Position numbers and translations under genes: made by a program. The notes under the pieces are model-generated. The model ran no database searches, was not told the DNA's origin, and saw only the letters and a program-made list of their open reading frames with translations. Positions 1 to 9,399 of a stretch of DNA of 64,000 nucleotides are shown piece by piece (position 1 is the first letter of the stretch; each line of letters opens with the position of its first letter). This DNA comes from JAAYPI01 sp963668615 (GTDB lineage: Bacteria > Bacteroidota > Bacteroidia > Bacteroidales > Paludibacteraceae): NCBI GenBank assembly GCA_963668615.2, contig CAXXCL010000002.1, forward strand, positions 372,001 to 436,000, given 5' to 3'.

Positions 1-930
1 ACGATAGCAATTCCTACTTTTAAGCAACAAAATCAAATTCTTAAGGAAACTATTGATAATGTATTAAATCAGGTTGATTTTAAAGACTTTGATATTATTG
101 TTGTTGATAATTATAAATGTTCAGATAGCGAAACGGCTAAATTAATGCAACAATATGAAGGAACAAAGGTTAGCTATTATCAGAATAACGAAAATATCGG
201 GATGTGTGGCAACTGGAATAGACTATATTGTTTGTCAAAAGGAAAATGGGTTGTCATGTTACATGATGATGATTTGTTAAATAAAAATTATTTGAAAATC
301 ATAACGGAGGTAATGGTAAATGATCAAAATAATTTTATAGATGGTATTGCCATAGGACAAATGGATTTTTATGATTCCTCTGAAATTCTAAATTCAATAA
401 CATCGTCTATACAAGATATACAATTGTTAAATGTAACCCCAAAAGATTTAGTTTGGGGCAATGGCATCTTAAGAGCACCTGTCGGATTATGTATAAAGAA
501 AACAAGCATGATAGAACTTGGGGGATTTTCAGATAATTATTATCCTAGTCTCGATTATCATTTTTATGCTTTATTTTCACAATATTATAAACTATGTAAA
601 GTCAATGCTGTAGTAGGTTTTCATAGAAATGTTAAAAACACATCTTCTTCAGAAAAAACATTGGCTGGTCATTTGGTCAAAGATATTGCTATCAGGAAAC
701 AACTCGCTTCTACATATTATCCAATTATTTGGCCTCTGATTCTTTCTATTTTAAAATATAGACAATTAAGAAGGGTAGGTAATTATAAATTTATCTATGA
801 TAAGAATGATGATATAGATCCAAAATCTTTTGTAGAACAAAATGGAATACATATTACTCTATTTGACGAATTGTTTGGTCGTTTTTATGAGTATATAAAA
901 CTCCTTTGGAAAAGAAAAAATGACATATAG
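1..930 (+). CDS. Glycosyltransferase family 2, 5'-truncated by the window edge
   Basis: The reading frame is open from base 1, so the gene starts before the window; 309 residues are visible. The first visible residues (TIAIPTF, then NVLNQ and IIVVDN) are the Rossmann-like nucleotide-binding start of a GT-A family 2 enzyme, so only a few residues are probably missing. An acidic DDD triplet (visible residues 89-91, after VVMLH) fits the metal/sugar-nucleotide site. It should transfer a sugar from a nucleotide donor onto a lipid-linked acceptor at the inner face of the cytoplasmic membrane. Donor and acceptor cannot be read from sequence. It is the first visible gene of a same-strand polysaccharide cluster, 9 bp before the next gene. 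Confidence 0.85.
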   Translation, partial: TIAIPTFKQQNQILKETIDNVLNQVDFKDFDIIVVDNYKCSDSETAKLMQQYEGTKVSYYQNNENIGMCGNWNRLYCLSKGKWVVMLHDDDLLNKNYLKIITEVMVNDQNNFIDGIAIGQMDFYDSSEILNSITSSIQDIQLLNVTPKDLVWGNGILRAPVGLCIKKTSMIELGGFSDNYYPSLDYHFYALFSQYYKLCKVNAVVGFHRNVKNTSSSEKTLAGHLVKDIAIRKQLASTYYPIIWPLILSILKYRQLRRVGNYKFIYDKNDDIDPKSFVEQNGIHITLFDELFGRFYEYIKLLWKRKNDI

Positions 931-939
931 AATTGAAGC

Positions 940-1908
940 ATGAATAAAACTAAGAAAATCAAAATAGCCTTATTAATGCCATATTTTGGAAAATGGCCGG
1001 AATGGATTGATTTATTTTTCAATTCGTGTGAAAAAAATGAATTTATAGATTATTATTTTTTTACGGATTGCCCAATACCCGAAAGGTATGCAGATAATCT
1101 GAAGTTTAAATCACTCACATTTGCAGATTATTGTCAAATTGTTAGTACCCGTTTAAATATTGATTTTCATCCTAAATCGGCTTATAAACTGTGTGGATTG
1201 AGACCTTTTTATGCCCATGTTCATAAAGATTTACTGGAAGAATATGATTTTTGGGGATTTGGCGATTTAGATGTAATTTGGGGAGACATTCATTCATTCT
1301 ATACCGATAAAATGTTGAAATATTATAATGTTTTTTCAACTCATTCAGATCGTTGTTCCGGACATTTATCAATAATTAGAAATAATGAACATTACAGAGA
1401 ACTTTGCTTTAAAATAAAAGATTGGAAATCTAAATTATTGGATGATACATTTTATGCCTTGGATGAGCAAGATTTATCCTATTTAGTGTATCCTGAGACA
1501 TATTTTTTCTATAAAGTTTATCGTAGGTTTTTGCGTAAAATTTTGCATTTGAATTGGAGAAATGAATGGGTTGTGTACTACAAAACGATGCCAATTCTAA
1601 ATGCATTGACTTTTATGCGATTACGTAAATTATATTTTAAAGAACAACATACTACTCCTTGGTTGTCTGACGATGGTTTGACGTGGAAAGATGACGCAGA
1701 TACTTGGTATTACAATAAAGGAGAAGTTACAAACAATAAAACCTCTAAAAAATACATATATATTCATTTTATGATTTTTAAGAAAAATCAATTTCGTCAA
1801 AATTGGTATTGGAAGGATAATTTTTATAAATTACCTTCGAATTGTAATTTCTCCGATTCTGTGGTTATTTCAAAAGATGGAATATCTATCGCAACGGATA
1901 TCCAATAA
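940..1908 (+). CDS. DUF6625-type putative glycosyltransferase
   Basis: This 322-residue protein begins IALLMPYFGKWPEW and carries GFGDLDVIWGD (DxD at about residues 109-111), the pattern of the DUF6625 group found in Bacteroidetes polysaccharide clusters. The DxD and the position between GT2 genes suggest a GT-A-like transferase. That role is inferred from family and context. There is no signal peptide or membrane segment, so it is probably cytoplasmic. The many aromatic residues and low-GC codons match the neighbours. No Shine-Dalgarno is visible upstream of the ATG. Confidence 0.7.
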   Translation: MNKTKKIKIALLMPYFGKWPEWIDLFFNSCEKNEFIDYYFFTDCPIPERYADNLKFKSLTFADYCQIVSTRLNIDFHPKSAYKLCGLRPFYAHVHKDLLEEYDFWGFGDLDVIWGDIHSFYTDKMLKYYNVFSTHSDRCSGHLSIIRNNEHYRELCFKIKDWKSKLLDDTFYALDEQDLSYLVYPETYFFYKVYRRFLRKILHLNWRNEWVVYYKTMPILNALTFMRLRKLYFKEQHTTPWLSDDGLTWKDDADTWYYNKGEVTNNKTSKKYIYIHFMIFKKNQFRQNWYWKDNFYKLPSNCNFSDSVVISKDGISIATDIQ

Positions 1909-1945
1909 ATGAAAAATAGTAAAAAAGCTATATATCTAATTTATA

Positions 1946-2924
1946 ATGAAAATTTTATCAATAATAGTTCCTGTTTATAATGTAGAAAATTATCTTGCCA
2001 AATGTTTGGATAGTTTGTTGTGTCAAAATTTATTGGCAGATGACTATGAGATTATTGTGGTGATTGATGGGGCGACCGATGGAAGTTTGAATATAGCAAA
2101 TGCTTATGCGTCAAAAAATGTACAAATTAAAGTTGTTGAACAACCTAATGGAGGATTGAGCGATGCTCGCAATACAGGTATGCGTTATGCACAAGGCAAA
2201 TATATTCAATTTGTCGATTCTGATGACTTTTTGGAATCAAATGTTTTAAAACATTTGTTGGACAAAATGGAAAAAGAAAATTTGGATATTCTACGGTATG
2301 ATTATCAGAATATTAATGACCAAAATCAGGTATTCGAACCCTACAAAACAATGAAGCCTTTTGTCGATTATTCTGATAACGTAACAAATGGAGCCAATTT
2401 TTTAATAGAAAGATTAGGCTATGCTTGTTACGCATGGCAATTTATTATTAGAGCCGAATTATTATTAAAACCGGAAAATCAGTTCAAAAAGGGTATTTAT
2501 TTTGAAGATGTTGAATGGACTCCTAGAATTTTGGTTCAAGCAACAAAGATTACGTCTGTGGACACAGTAGTGTATAATTACCTTATGCGGGTTGGATCTA
2601 TTACCCAAAGCGTGATAGATCAAAAAAAAAAGAAAGGTGCTAGATGATCTTTTATTGTCTCTTGATAGTATTAATGACTTAGTTTCACAGAGATCTGAAC
2701 TTTCAAAATGGGGCAAACGTTTTATAGCAAAAACCCATATTAATTACTTGAGATATTTAACGTTCAATTTATTTAGTATGAGAAAATTTTATATCCATGC
2801 ACTTAATAAAAAGAAATGCCGTCCCTTGTGGTCAGATCAGTGTCAAGCTTCTTTATTAACTATTATAAATATTTCACCTACACTATTTGTTTGGATTGTA
2901 AAATTAAAAAATTGGTTTAAATGA
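1946..2924 (+). pseudogene. Glycosyltransferase family 2, interrupted by a frameshift at an A10 tract
   Basis: Frame one (1946-2647) gives a GT2 domain: SIIVPVYN at residues 5-12, then VDSDD at 90-94 as the metal site. The frame ends soon after SITQSVIDQ. The expected C-terminal part continues in the +1 frame to 2924 (LDDLLLSLDSINDLV onward). The switch falls in a run of ten A at 2622-2631. Reading it as nine A joins both parts into a normal-length protein of about 325 residues. It may be an inactivated gene, a phase-variable gene that is off here, a gene rescued by slippage on the A-tract, or a sequencing/assembly error. The last four bases overlap the next start (ATGA). Confidence 0.8.
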
Positions 2925-3466
2925 ATATTCTTAAAAAAGCTGTATCGGCGATAAGGGGAGAACAGTTCCTTGATAAGTTAATTAAAAGGGGACTAACTAT
3001 TGGTCAAAATCACACGCTGATGAGTGGAAGTATTATAGATCCATCACATTGTTGGCATATTAAAATTGGTAATGATTTTTGGTTGGGACATTATTCTCAA
3101 ATAATAGCTCATGACGCTAGTACTAAAAAAAAATTAGGATATACAAAAGTATCAAACGTTATAATTGGAAATAGTGTATTTATTGGTGCCAATTGCATTG
3201 TTCTACCTGGTGTAACTATTGGCGATGACGTCGTTATAGGGTCAGGAAGCGTTGTAACTAAAGCGATTCCTTCAAATTCTGTTGCGGTAGGAAATCCTGC
3301 TAAGGTAATCTGTTCTTTGGATGATTATATTTCAAAAGAAAAACTAAGAATGCAGGACGAAAATGTTTTCGACGCTTCATACACGGTTCGTAACAACATT
3401 AATGAAGATCAAAAACAAGTAATGATTAATGCTTGTGAAAAATATGGCAAACTATATGTTGAATAG
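2921..3466 (+). CDS. Left-handed beta-helix (hexapeptide) acyltransferase
   Basis: This 181-residue protein has the hexapeptide-repeat pattern of LbetaH acyltransferases: IGNDFWLGH, then VIIGNSVFIGANCIVLPGVTIGD and VAVGNPAKVI near the end. It resembles colanic/capsular serine- or sugar-O-acetyltransferases, which form trimers and use acetyl-CoA or a similar donor. It probably acetylates a sugar of the polysaccharide. The target cannot be deduced. Its start overlaps the preceding GT2 stop by 4 bp, which suggests translational coupling, and its end overlaps the next gene. Confidence 0.85.
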   Translation: MNILKKAVSAIRGEQFLDKLIKRGLTIGQNHTLMSGSIIDPSHCWHIKIGNDFWLGHYSQIIAHDASTKKKLGYTKVSNVIIGNSVFIGANCIVLPGVTIGDDVVIGSGSVVTKAIPSNSVAVGNPAKVICSLDDYISKEKLRMQDENVFDASYTVRNNINEDQKQVMINACEKYGKLYVE

Positions 3467-4586
3467 AAAAAAAATAAAAGTTGCCTATTTGCTGGGATCA
3501 CTTAATCGGGGAGGAGCAGAGACATTAATACTAGATGTTTTCAAAAATGCTGATAAGGCTGATTACGAAATGATAGGCATTCACCGAAAAGATGGACCAT
3601 ATAAAAATGAACTGTATGCAACAGATCCTCAATGGTTTTGTCTAGCTCCAAGATTTGCAGGTGATTTGTCCTATTTTTTCAAGTTAAGGAAACTACTTCA
3701 AAAAGAAAAGGTTGATATTGTGCATGCACAACAAAGTATTGATGTTATATACGCTAAAATAGCATGTTTGGGTACTGGCATAAAGATTATACAGACATTT
3801 CATGGGTATGATTCAGATGGTGGTAAGGGAACAAAAGCAATAATGCAAAAAAGTGCAAAATTGACTGATGCTAATATTTATGTGAGTGAGACGCAAAAAA
3901 AGTATTATTTGAATTTATACCAACTACAAGACGATGGAACACAATTCGTTGTCTATAATGGCATTAATTTTATAAAATTAGATAAAGCTAATGATTCGTT
4001 AGAAACCGAATTACCAAGGCATAATCTCAATTCCATCAAACTAGCCATGGTGGGCAATTTTGTGGCAGTTCGAGATCATCATACGGTTTGTCGTTTTTTA
4101 AAATTGTTAAAAGAGAAGGCAATTTTGTTCGATTTTTATTTCGTAGGTCGCCGAGATAATGAGCAAGCAGAATTGTATGATAATTGTGTCAAGTATTGTA
4201 CAGAGAATGGTTTGTCTGACTGTGTACATTTTTTGGGGTCTCGAAAAGATGTTCCTCAAATCTTACAACAATTAGATGCTTTTATTTATAGTACTGACCA
4301 TGACACATTTGGTATTGCAATAGTGGAGGCAATAGCAACTGGTGTGCCAACTTTTGTAAATGATTGGGAGGTAATGAAAGAAATAACAAATAATGGTGAG
4401 TGGTCCACAATTTATAGAACCAAAGATGAAAATGATTTGATGAATAAATTCATGTTATTTTTACAAAATGAAAGCATTCAAAAGCAGAGAGTATCCGAAT
4501 ATTCAAAATTAATTCGCCAACATTTTAGTATCGAGAAACATATTCAAACATTGTCACAAAAATATCAATTTATACATAATTTATAA
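3456..4586 (+). CDS. Glycosyltransferase family 4 (GT-B fold)
   Basis: This is a family 4 retaining glycosyltransferase of about 376 residues. Near the start it has VAYLLGSLNRGGAETL, a typical GT4 acceptor-domain opening. Near residue 280 it has a C-terminal donor-domain block, TFGIAIVEAIATGVP, with the EX7E-type glutamates. In-frame ATGs also lie at 3429 and 3444. I prefer 3456 because it puts the conserved KVAYLLG strand close to the N-terminus and shortens the overlap with the upstream gene to 11 bp. It is predicted to be cytoplasmic or membrane-peripheral and to extend the lipid-linked repeat unit. Confidence 0.85.
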   Translation: MLNRKKIKVAYLLGSLNRGGAETLILDVFKNADKADYEMIGIHRKDGPYKNELYATDPQWFCLAPRFAGDLSYFFKLRKLLQKEKVDIVHAQQSIDVIYAKIACLGTGIKIIQTFHGYDSDGGKGTKAIMQKSAKLTDANIYVSETQKKYYLNLYQLQDDGTQFVVYNGINFIKLDKANDSLETELPRHNLNSIKLAMVGNFVAVRDHHTVCRFLKLLKEKAILFDFYFVGRRDNEQAELYDNCVKYCTENGLSDCVHFLGSRKDVPQILQQLDAFIYSTDHDTFGIAIVEAIATGVPTFVNDWEVMKEITNNGEWSTIYRTKDENDLMNKFMLFLQNESIQKQRVSEYSKLIRQHFSIEKHIQTLSQKYQFIHNL

Positions 4587-4596
4587 TAATTAATTC

Positions 4597-6015
4597 GTGC
4601 TCAGATATTTTTCTAAATATTTTGTCAATAAGGCAATATTACTATATTTAATGGCATTATTGTCTGTTACCTTTTTCTTTCATACCTACTCATTACCTTT
4701 TATTTGGTTTTGTTGGGGTGTTGTAGAGGTTTTATTATTCTTTTATCTTTCAAATAATTTAACTAAAACATGGACAAACTTGTCTGAAAAAAATTTTAAA
4801 AAGAAACTTTTTTGGACATCTTTTTTTATTTCTCTTGTATATGTATTGGTTACTTACTATTTGTATACGTATTTGCGTGGAGAACCATTTGAATATGACC
4901 CAACAGATGGTCTTGCTTATCACAATGAGGCTGTTTGGTGTTTAGATATGTTTAAACAAGGGCAACTTTCAAATTATATCAGTTGGTACCAAGAAAATCA
5001 TGACTTTTCAGATAAAGGTTATCTGGCATATTTGAATACTTTGTATTGCATTTTTGGTCCGAATATTCTTCTGGCACGTGTTTTAAAATGTCTTTATAGA
5101 GCTTGGATGTGTATTCTTGTGTATAAATTGGCCACTCGTACTTTTGGAGAAGGAGTGGGACGTATGGCAGCTATATTTTGTATGTTGATGCCCAATTTCA
5201 GTTTTTATGCAGCTTCTCATCGTAAGGAAATGGAAATGGTTTTGTTGACTTTATTATTTATGGAAAGGACAGATTTTGTTATTCGTAGTAAACATTATAA
5301 CTTTATCAATATAATTCTACCTATTATATTGGCTGGAATTTTGTTTTCATTTAGAACAGTGTTAGGAATAGCAGCCGTTTTTGCTTTTCTTTCGGCATTA
5401 CTCTTTTCAGGAAAATATGTTATAGGAAAAACAAAGAAGTATGTTTTGTTAACTTGGGTTGTGTTGTGTCTATTGACTGCAGGAGGCGGAGCTATTGCAA
5501 ATGAAATAGAGGAAGTTTTGGTGAAATCTAAGACTGATGATCAGGAGACTTCTATGGAATGGCGTTCGGAAAGGAAAGGAGGAAACCAATTTGCAAAATA
5601 TGCATCGGGGGCCATATTTGCACCACTAATTGTTGTAATTCCCTTTCCTACAATGATTTATATAGAAACTCAAGAAAATCTTCAACGATTAAATGGCGGC
5701 TACTTTATTCGTAATTTTCTAGCATTTTTTATTTTATTTGCACTAGTTATAATTATAAAACAAAAAAAATGGCGTGATTTTGTTTTGATATACACTTTTA
5801 CATTTAGTTATTTGTTTATTTTGGCATTAAGTCAATTTGCACAATCGGAGAGATTTCATCTACCGGCATTGCCTTTTCTGTTGATTATGGCAGCCTATGG
5901 AATAAGTAATAGTACACCTAAAATAAAGAAATATTTGAATTTTTATATGATAATTTTATTTTGTATAATTGTTATTTGGAATTGGTTTAAATTAGCAGGT
6001 AGAAGTCTTGCCTAA
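4597..6015 (+). CDS. Polytopic membrane protein, GT-C (family 39-like) or O-antigen polymerase-like
   Basis: This 472-residue protein has many hydrophobic segments over its whole length. An extended loop near residues 95-145 reads YDPTDGLAYHNEAVW, and the block RTFGEGVGRMAAIFCMLMPNFSFY resembles PMT/ArnT-type GT-C transferases, which use polyprenyl-phosphate sugars outside the membrane. A Wzy-type polymerase is the main alternative, since every such cluster needs one and no better candidate lies in the window. The frame opens with GTG at 4597; the first ATG is at 4651, which would cut into the first membrane segment, so GTG is plausible. No Shine-Dalgarno is seen. Confidence 0.6.
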   Translation: MLRYFSKYFVNKAILLYLMALLSVTFFFHTYSLPFIWFCWGVVEVLLFFYLSNNLTKTWTNLSEKNFKKKLFWTSFFISLVYVLVTYYLYTYLRGEPFEYDPTDGLAYHNEAVWCLDMFKQGQLSNYISWYQENHDFSDKGYLAYLNTLYCIFGPNILLARVLKCLYRAWMCILVYKLATRTFGEGVGRMAAIFCMLMPNFSFYAASHRKEMEMVLLTLLFMERTDFVIRSKHYNFINIILPIILAGILFSFRTVLGIAAVFAFLSALLFSGKYVIGKTKKYVLLTWVVLCLLTAGGGAIANEIEEVLVKSKTDDQETSMEWRSERKGGNQFAKYASGAIFAPLIVVIPFPTMIYIETQENLQRLNGGYFIRNFLAFFILFALVIIIKQKKWRDFVLIYTFTFSYLFILALSQFAQSERFHLPALPFLLIMAAYGISNSTPKIKKYLNFYMIILFCIIVIWNWFKLAGRSLA

Positions 6016-6024
6016 AAAAGTAAT

Positions 6025-6975
6025 ATGAAAGTTTTAATTGTTTGTCGTTATAAAGATAATTTTGCTAAACATATCTTACCATTTGTAACAGAGCAGGGTG
6101 AAGCTTTGGTCAGTTTGGGTGTAAATGTTGATTATTTTACAATTAAGGGAAAGGGGTTATTTGCCTATTTCCGTAGTAGTTCTGCCTTGAAAAAAAAGAT
6201 TCGTGAATTTGCCCCTGATGTAGTCCATGCTCATTATGGGTTAAGTGGAATTACAGCTGTTTTGCAGCGTCGTGTTCCGGTTGTTGTAACTTTTCACAAC
6301 GGAGAAACTTTGTCAGTTGTTACAAATTTACTTTCATCTTTTTTTTCATTATTTGCTAAGCATACGATTTATGTAGCACAACATATATATGATTTAAGTT
6401 ATTTTAAGCACAAATCCAATTATACTATTTTGCCTTGTGGAATTAGTTTGGAAGAGTGCGTTGTCACTGATAAATCATATTCTCGTGAAGAAATGAAATT
6501 ATCAAAAGATAAAAAGTATATTCTTTTTGGTGGAGCTTTTAGTAATTTACGTAAAAATTATCCATTGTTACAGAAGGCCATTCAATTGCTAGATAGAAAT
6601 GATATAGAAGTATTGGAAATGAATGGCTTATCTCGCAGTGAAATTACCAAATTGATGTGTGCGTGTGATGTTTTTGCTTTGCCATCAAAAAGTGAAGGTT
6701 CTCCTCAAGCATTAAAGGAAGCGATGGCTTGTAATTGTCCAATAGTTGCAACAGATATAGCAGATATTAAATATCTGTTGGGTAACATTGATGGACATTA
6801 TTTGTGTTCTTTTGACGCTATAGATGTTGCAAATAAGTTGCAAAAGGCATTACAATTTGGTGAACGCACAAATGGCAGGAAAAGAATAATTGAACTAGGT
6901 TTCGAAAACAAAATGGTCGCACAGAAAATCATGACTATTTATGGACAAATTGTAAAAGTTAATAACCATCAATAA
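6025..6975 (+). CDS. Glycosyltransferase family 4 (GT-B fold)
   Basis: This 316-residue protein starts MKVLIVCRY, has PDVVHAHYGLSG near residue 70 (a GT4 N-domain motif) and SKSEGSPQALKEAMACNCPIVATD near 225-245, the donor-binding EX7E region. It is shorter than typical GT4 enzymes (350-400 residues) but both domains are present. It probably adds one sugar to the repeat unit from a nucleotide-sugar donor. It lies 9 bp after the membrane protein gene and 15 bp before the FemAB-like gene, consistent with one operon. Confidence 0.85.
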   Translation: MKVLIVCRYKDNFAKHILPFVTEQGEALVSLGVNVDYFTIKGKGLFAYFRSSSALKKKIREFAPDVVHAHYGLSGITAVLQRRVPVVVTFHNGETLSVVTNLLSSFFSLFAKHTIYVAQHIYDLSYFKHKSNYTILPCGISLEECVVTDKSYSREEMKLSKDKKYILFGGAFSNLRKNYPLLQKAIQLLDRNDIEVLEMNGLSRSEITKLMCACDVFALPSKSEGSPQALKEAMACNCPIVATDIADIKYLLGNIDGHYLCSFDAIDVANKLQKALQFGERTNGRKRIIELGFENKMVAQKIMTIYGQIVKVNNHQ

Positions 6976-6990
6976 ATATAGTAAATTCAT

Positions 6991-7991
6991 ATGGAAATAT
7001 ATACCAACATAGATCAAATTGATGTCGAACAATGGACTGATTTGCTCAAAGAGTCTGATACAGCATCGTTTTTTTCAAGTAAAGAATGTTATAATTTTTA
7101 TAAGTCGCTTTCTTTTTTTGACGAATTTGTATTTGCTGTGTCACATAATGGAAAATTACAAGGTGTTGTTGTTGGCTATATTCAACAAGAGGGAGGCTTT
7201 TTGAAACGCTTTTTTACCAAAAGAGCAATTATTCCGGGTGGGGCATTATTGTCTCCAGATATAAGCAAAGAAGCTCTATCTTTGTTATTGTCAACAATGA
7301 AAAAGCAATTGAAAAGGAAAGCAATATACATTGAGTTTAGAAATTATAATGATTATAAGCAATTTAAGATTGCATTTGAAAAAGAACAATTCAAATATGA
7401 ACCTCATTTAAATTTTCATGTCGTATCAAATGATGTTGAATCAGCTTTAATGAATCTAAACTCAACAAAACGAAGAGACGTAAAAATTTCAAAAAAGAAG
7501 GGGCTGAGATAATTTTAGCATCGAAAGAGGAAGAAGTTCTCGAATTCTATGAAATACTAGATGATTTGTACAAAACGAAGATAAAAACACCGTTGCTTGC
7601 CTACGAATTTTTTCAAAAACTTTTCTATTCCGATTTTGGTAAAATAGTATTAATTCGATACCAAGATAAAATTATTGGTGGTAGTATTTGTGTGGAATTG
7701 AAAAATAAAACTTTATACGAATGGTTTGTTTGTGGTCTAGATAGGCAATTTAAAAATGTATATCCTTCGACATTGGCCACATGGGGGGCTATAGAATATG
7801 CAGCTTCGCACGGATTAAACCGATTTGATATGATGGGTGCAGGTAAGGAAGGAGATGGTTATGGTGTTCGTGATTTTAAATCAAAATTTGGAGGTCAATT
7901 AGTTGAACATGGACGATTTATTTACATAGCAAATAAAATGCTATTTGAAATCGGAAAATTTGGTGTTAAACTACTAAAAGGTAGAAATTAA
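6991..7991 (+). pseudogene. FemAB/GNAT-type aminoacyl- or acyltransferase split by a -1 frameshift at A AAA AAG
   Basis: The first frame (6991-7512) matches the N-terminal GNAT-like lobe of FemAB-type proteins. The second lobe (IGGSICVELKNKTLYEWF, then YPSTLATWGAIEYA and RFDMMGAGKEGDGYGVRDFKSKFGG) lies in the -1 frame to 7991. They join at 7491-7497, where zero-frame codons TCA AAA AAG form the slippery heptamer A AAA AAG also used by E. coli dnaX. Slipping back one base yields SKKEGAEII and a product of about 333 residues, the usual length. Family members transfer amino acids or acyl groups onto lipid-linked substrates. The gene may be a genuine frameshifted gene, a recent pseudogene or carry a missing-A error. 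Confidence 0.75.
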
Positions 7992-8015
7992 AATAAAAGT
8001 AAACCCAAAACAAAA

Positions 8016-8043
8016 TTTAGTGATATTTTTTCATATCATTAAA
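8016..8043 (+). terminator. AT-rich hairpin between the FemAB-like gene and algD
   Basis: An 11-bp stem (8016-8026 with 8033-8043, one G-T pair) closes a 6-base T-rich loop within the 105-bp gap. It has few G-C pairs and no long T-run after it, so it may be a weak terminator or a processing site. The gap is the longest inside the polysaccharide cluster, so a transcript boundary here is plausible. Confidence 0.3.
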
Positions 8044-8096
8044 CTGAAATTTAATTTCTCGTTATAAATTAAATAATAGAATAAAATAAAAATAAT

Positions 8097-9398
8097 ATGA
8101 ATATCTCAATTTTTGGCTTAGGATATGTCGGTTGTGTCGGCATGGGATGTTTGGCCGCTAAAGGTCATAGGGTTATTGGTGTAGATGTAGCTCCTGAAAA
8201 AATAGAAAATATTAATGCTGGTCTTCCTACTATTGTAGAGGCAGATATTGATGCATTGATTGAACAGTATGCTAGGGAAGGTAGTATCCGTGCTACAGTC
8301 GATTATATTGATGCTGTTCTGAACACTGACATTTCATTTATATGTGTTGGAACACCATCATCAGAAACAGGGCATTTGAATCTGAATTATATTTATCAAA
8401 CAGCCAAAGAAATCGGTCTAGCCTTGAAACAAAAGCAAGGTTTTCATATTGTTGTTATCCGTTCTACCGTTTTACCCGGTACCAATAAGAAAATTGGAGA
8501 AATTATCACGGAAAATTCCGGAAAACAGCGTAATGTGGATTTTGCTGTTGTTTCAAATCCCGAATTTTTAAGAGAAGGCACCGCTGTAAAAGATTATTTT
8601 AATCCTCCTTTGACAGTAATTGGGACTGATAGTGAACATGCTAAAGAAACAATGTTGGCACTTTATCAGCACACGGAAGCTCCGGTTGAAATAGTTTCTA
8701 TAGAAGTTGCTGAAATGATTAAATATGTAAATAATTCGTATCATGCATTAAAAGTGGTTTTTGCCAATGAAGTAGGCAACATTTGTAAAGCTTGTGGGGT
8801 AGATTCTCATGAGGTAATGCGTATATTTTGTCTCGATAAGCAATTGAATATTTCACCATACTATTTTAAACCTGGTTTTGCCTATGGAGGTAGCTGTTTA
8901 CCTAAAGATTTAAAGGCTCTAAAAACAATGGCTCACGATTTATATATTGATACTCCTGTCATTAATTCTATTGATGACAGTAATAAAAAACACATCAATC
9001 ATGTAATTAGTATGATTGAAAAAGTAGGCAATAAAAATATTGGCGTTTTAGGATTGAGTTTCAAAGCAGGAACTGATGATATGCGTAATAGTCCAATTGT
9101 TAACGTTATAGAAACATTGAAGGGAAAAGGATATAATATCCGCATTTATGATAAAAACGTTTCTGTTTCACGTTTGGTAGGCAAAAATAAAAGTGTGATT
9201 ATGCAAAAACTGCCTCACTTAAATGCCATGTTACATGATGATTTGCAAGAGTTGGTTGCTTGGTCTGATGTATTGGTATTGTCGAATAAAAGTGAAGAAT
9301 TTAAATTTTTAAAATTAAATAAAAACCAAACTTTGATAGATTTAGTTCGCATCAAAGAATTGGAAAATAGCGATAAATATAACGGATTATGCTGGTAA
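8097..9398 (+). CDS. algD: GDP-mannose 6-dehydrogenase (AlgD type)
   Basis: This 433-residue enzyme of the UDP-Glc/GDP-Man dehydrogenase family oxidises the C6 hydroxyl to a carboxylate with two NAD+. The Rossmann motif GLGYVG is at residues 7-12 and the catalytic cysteine lies in GGSCLPKD (Cys267). Two blocks resemble Pseudomonas AlgD more than UDP-GlcNAc dehydrogenases: MRIFCLDKQLNISPYYFKPGF-like sequence before the cysteine, and the terminal GLCW. The expected product is GDP-mannuronate, a donor for an acidic polysaccharide. UDP-sugar specificity cannot be excluded without a structure or assay. It starts a tight group, one base before the next gene. Confidence 0.85.
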   Translation: MNISIFGLGYVGCVGMGCLAAKGHRVIGVDVAPEKIENINAGLPTIVEADIDALIEQYAREGSIRATVDYIDAVLNTDISFICVGTPSSETGHLNLNYIYQTAKEIGLALKQKQGFHIVVIRSTVLPGTNKKIGEIITENSGKQRNVDFAVVSNPEFLREGTAVKDYFNPPLTVIGTDSEHAKETMLALYQHTEAPVEIVSIEVAEMIKYVNNSYHALKVVFANEVGNICKACGVDSHEVMRIFCLDKQLNISPYYFKPGFAYGGSCLPKDLKALKTMAHDLYIDTPVINSIDDSNKKHINHVISMIEKVGNKNIGVLGLSFKAGTDDMRNSPIVNVIETLKGKGYNIRIYDKNVSVSRLVGKNKSVIMQKLPHLNAMLHDDLQELVAWSDVLVLSNKSEEFKFLKLNKNQTLIDLVRIKELENSDKYNGLCW

Positions 9399-9399
9399 T

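Noticed and set aside
2637..2924. A separate small gene starting at GTG 2637
   Set aside because: Its sequence continues the C-terminal part of the preceding GT2 without a gap once one A is removed, so it is not an independent gene.
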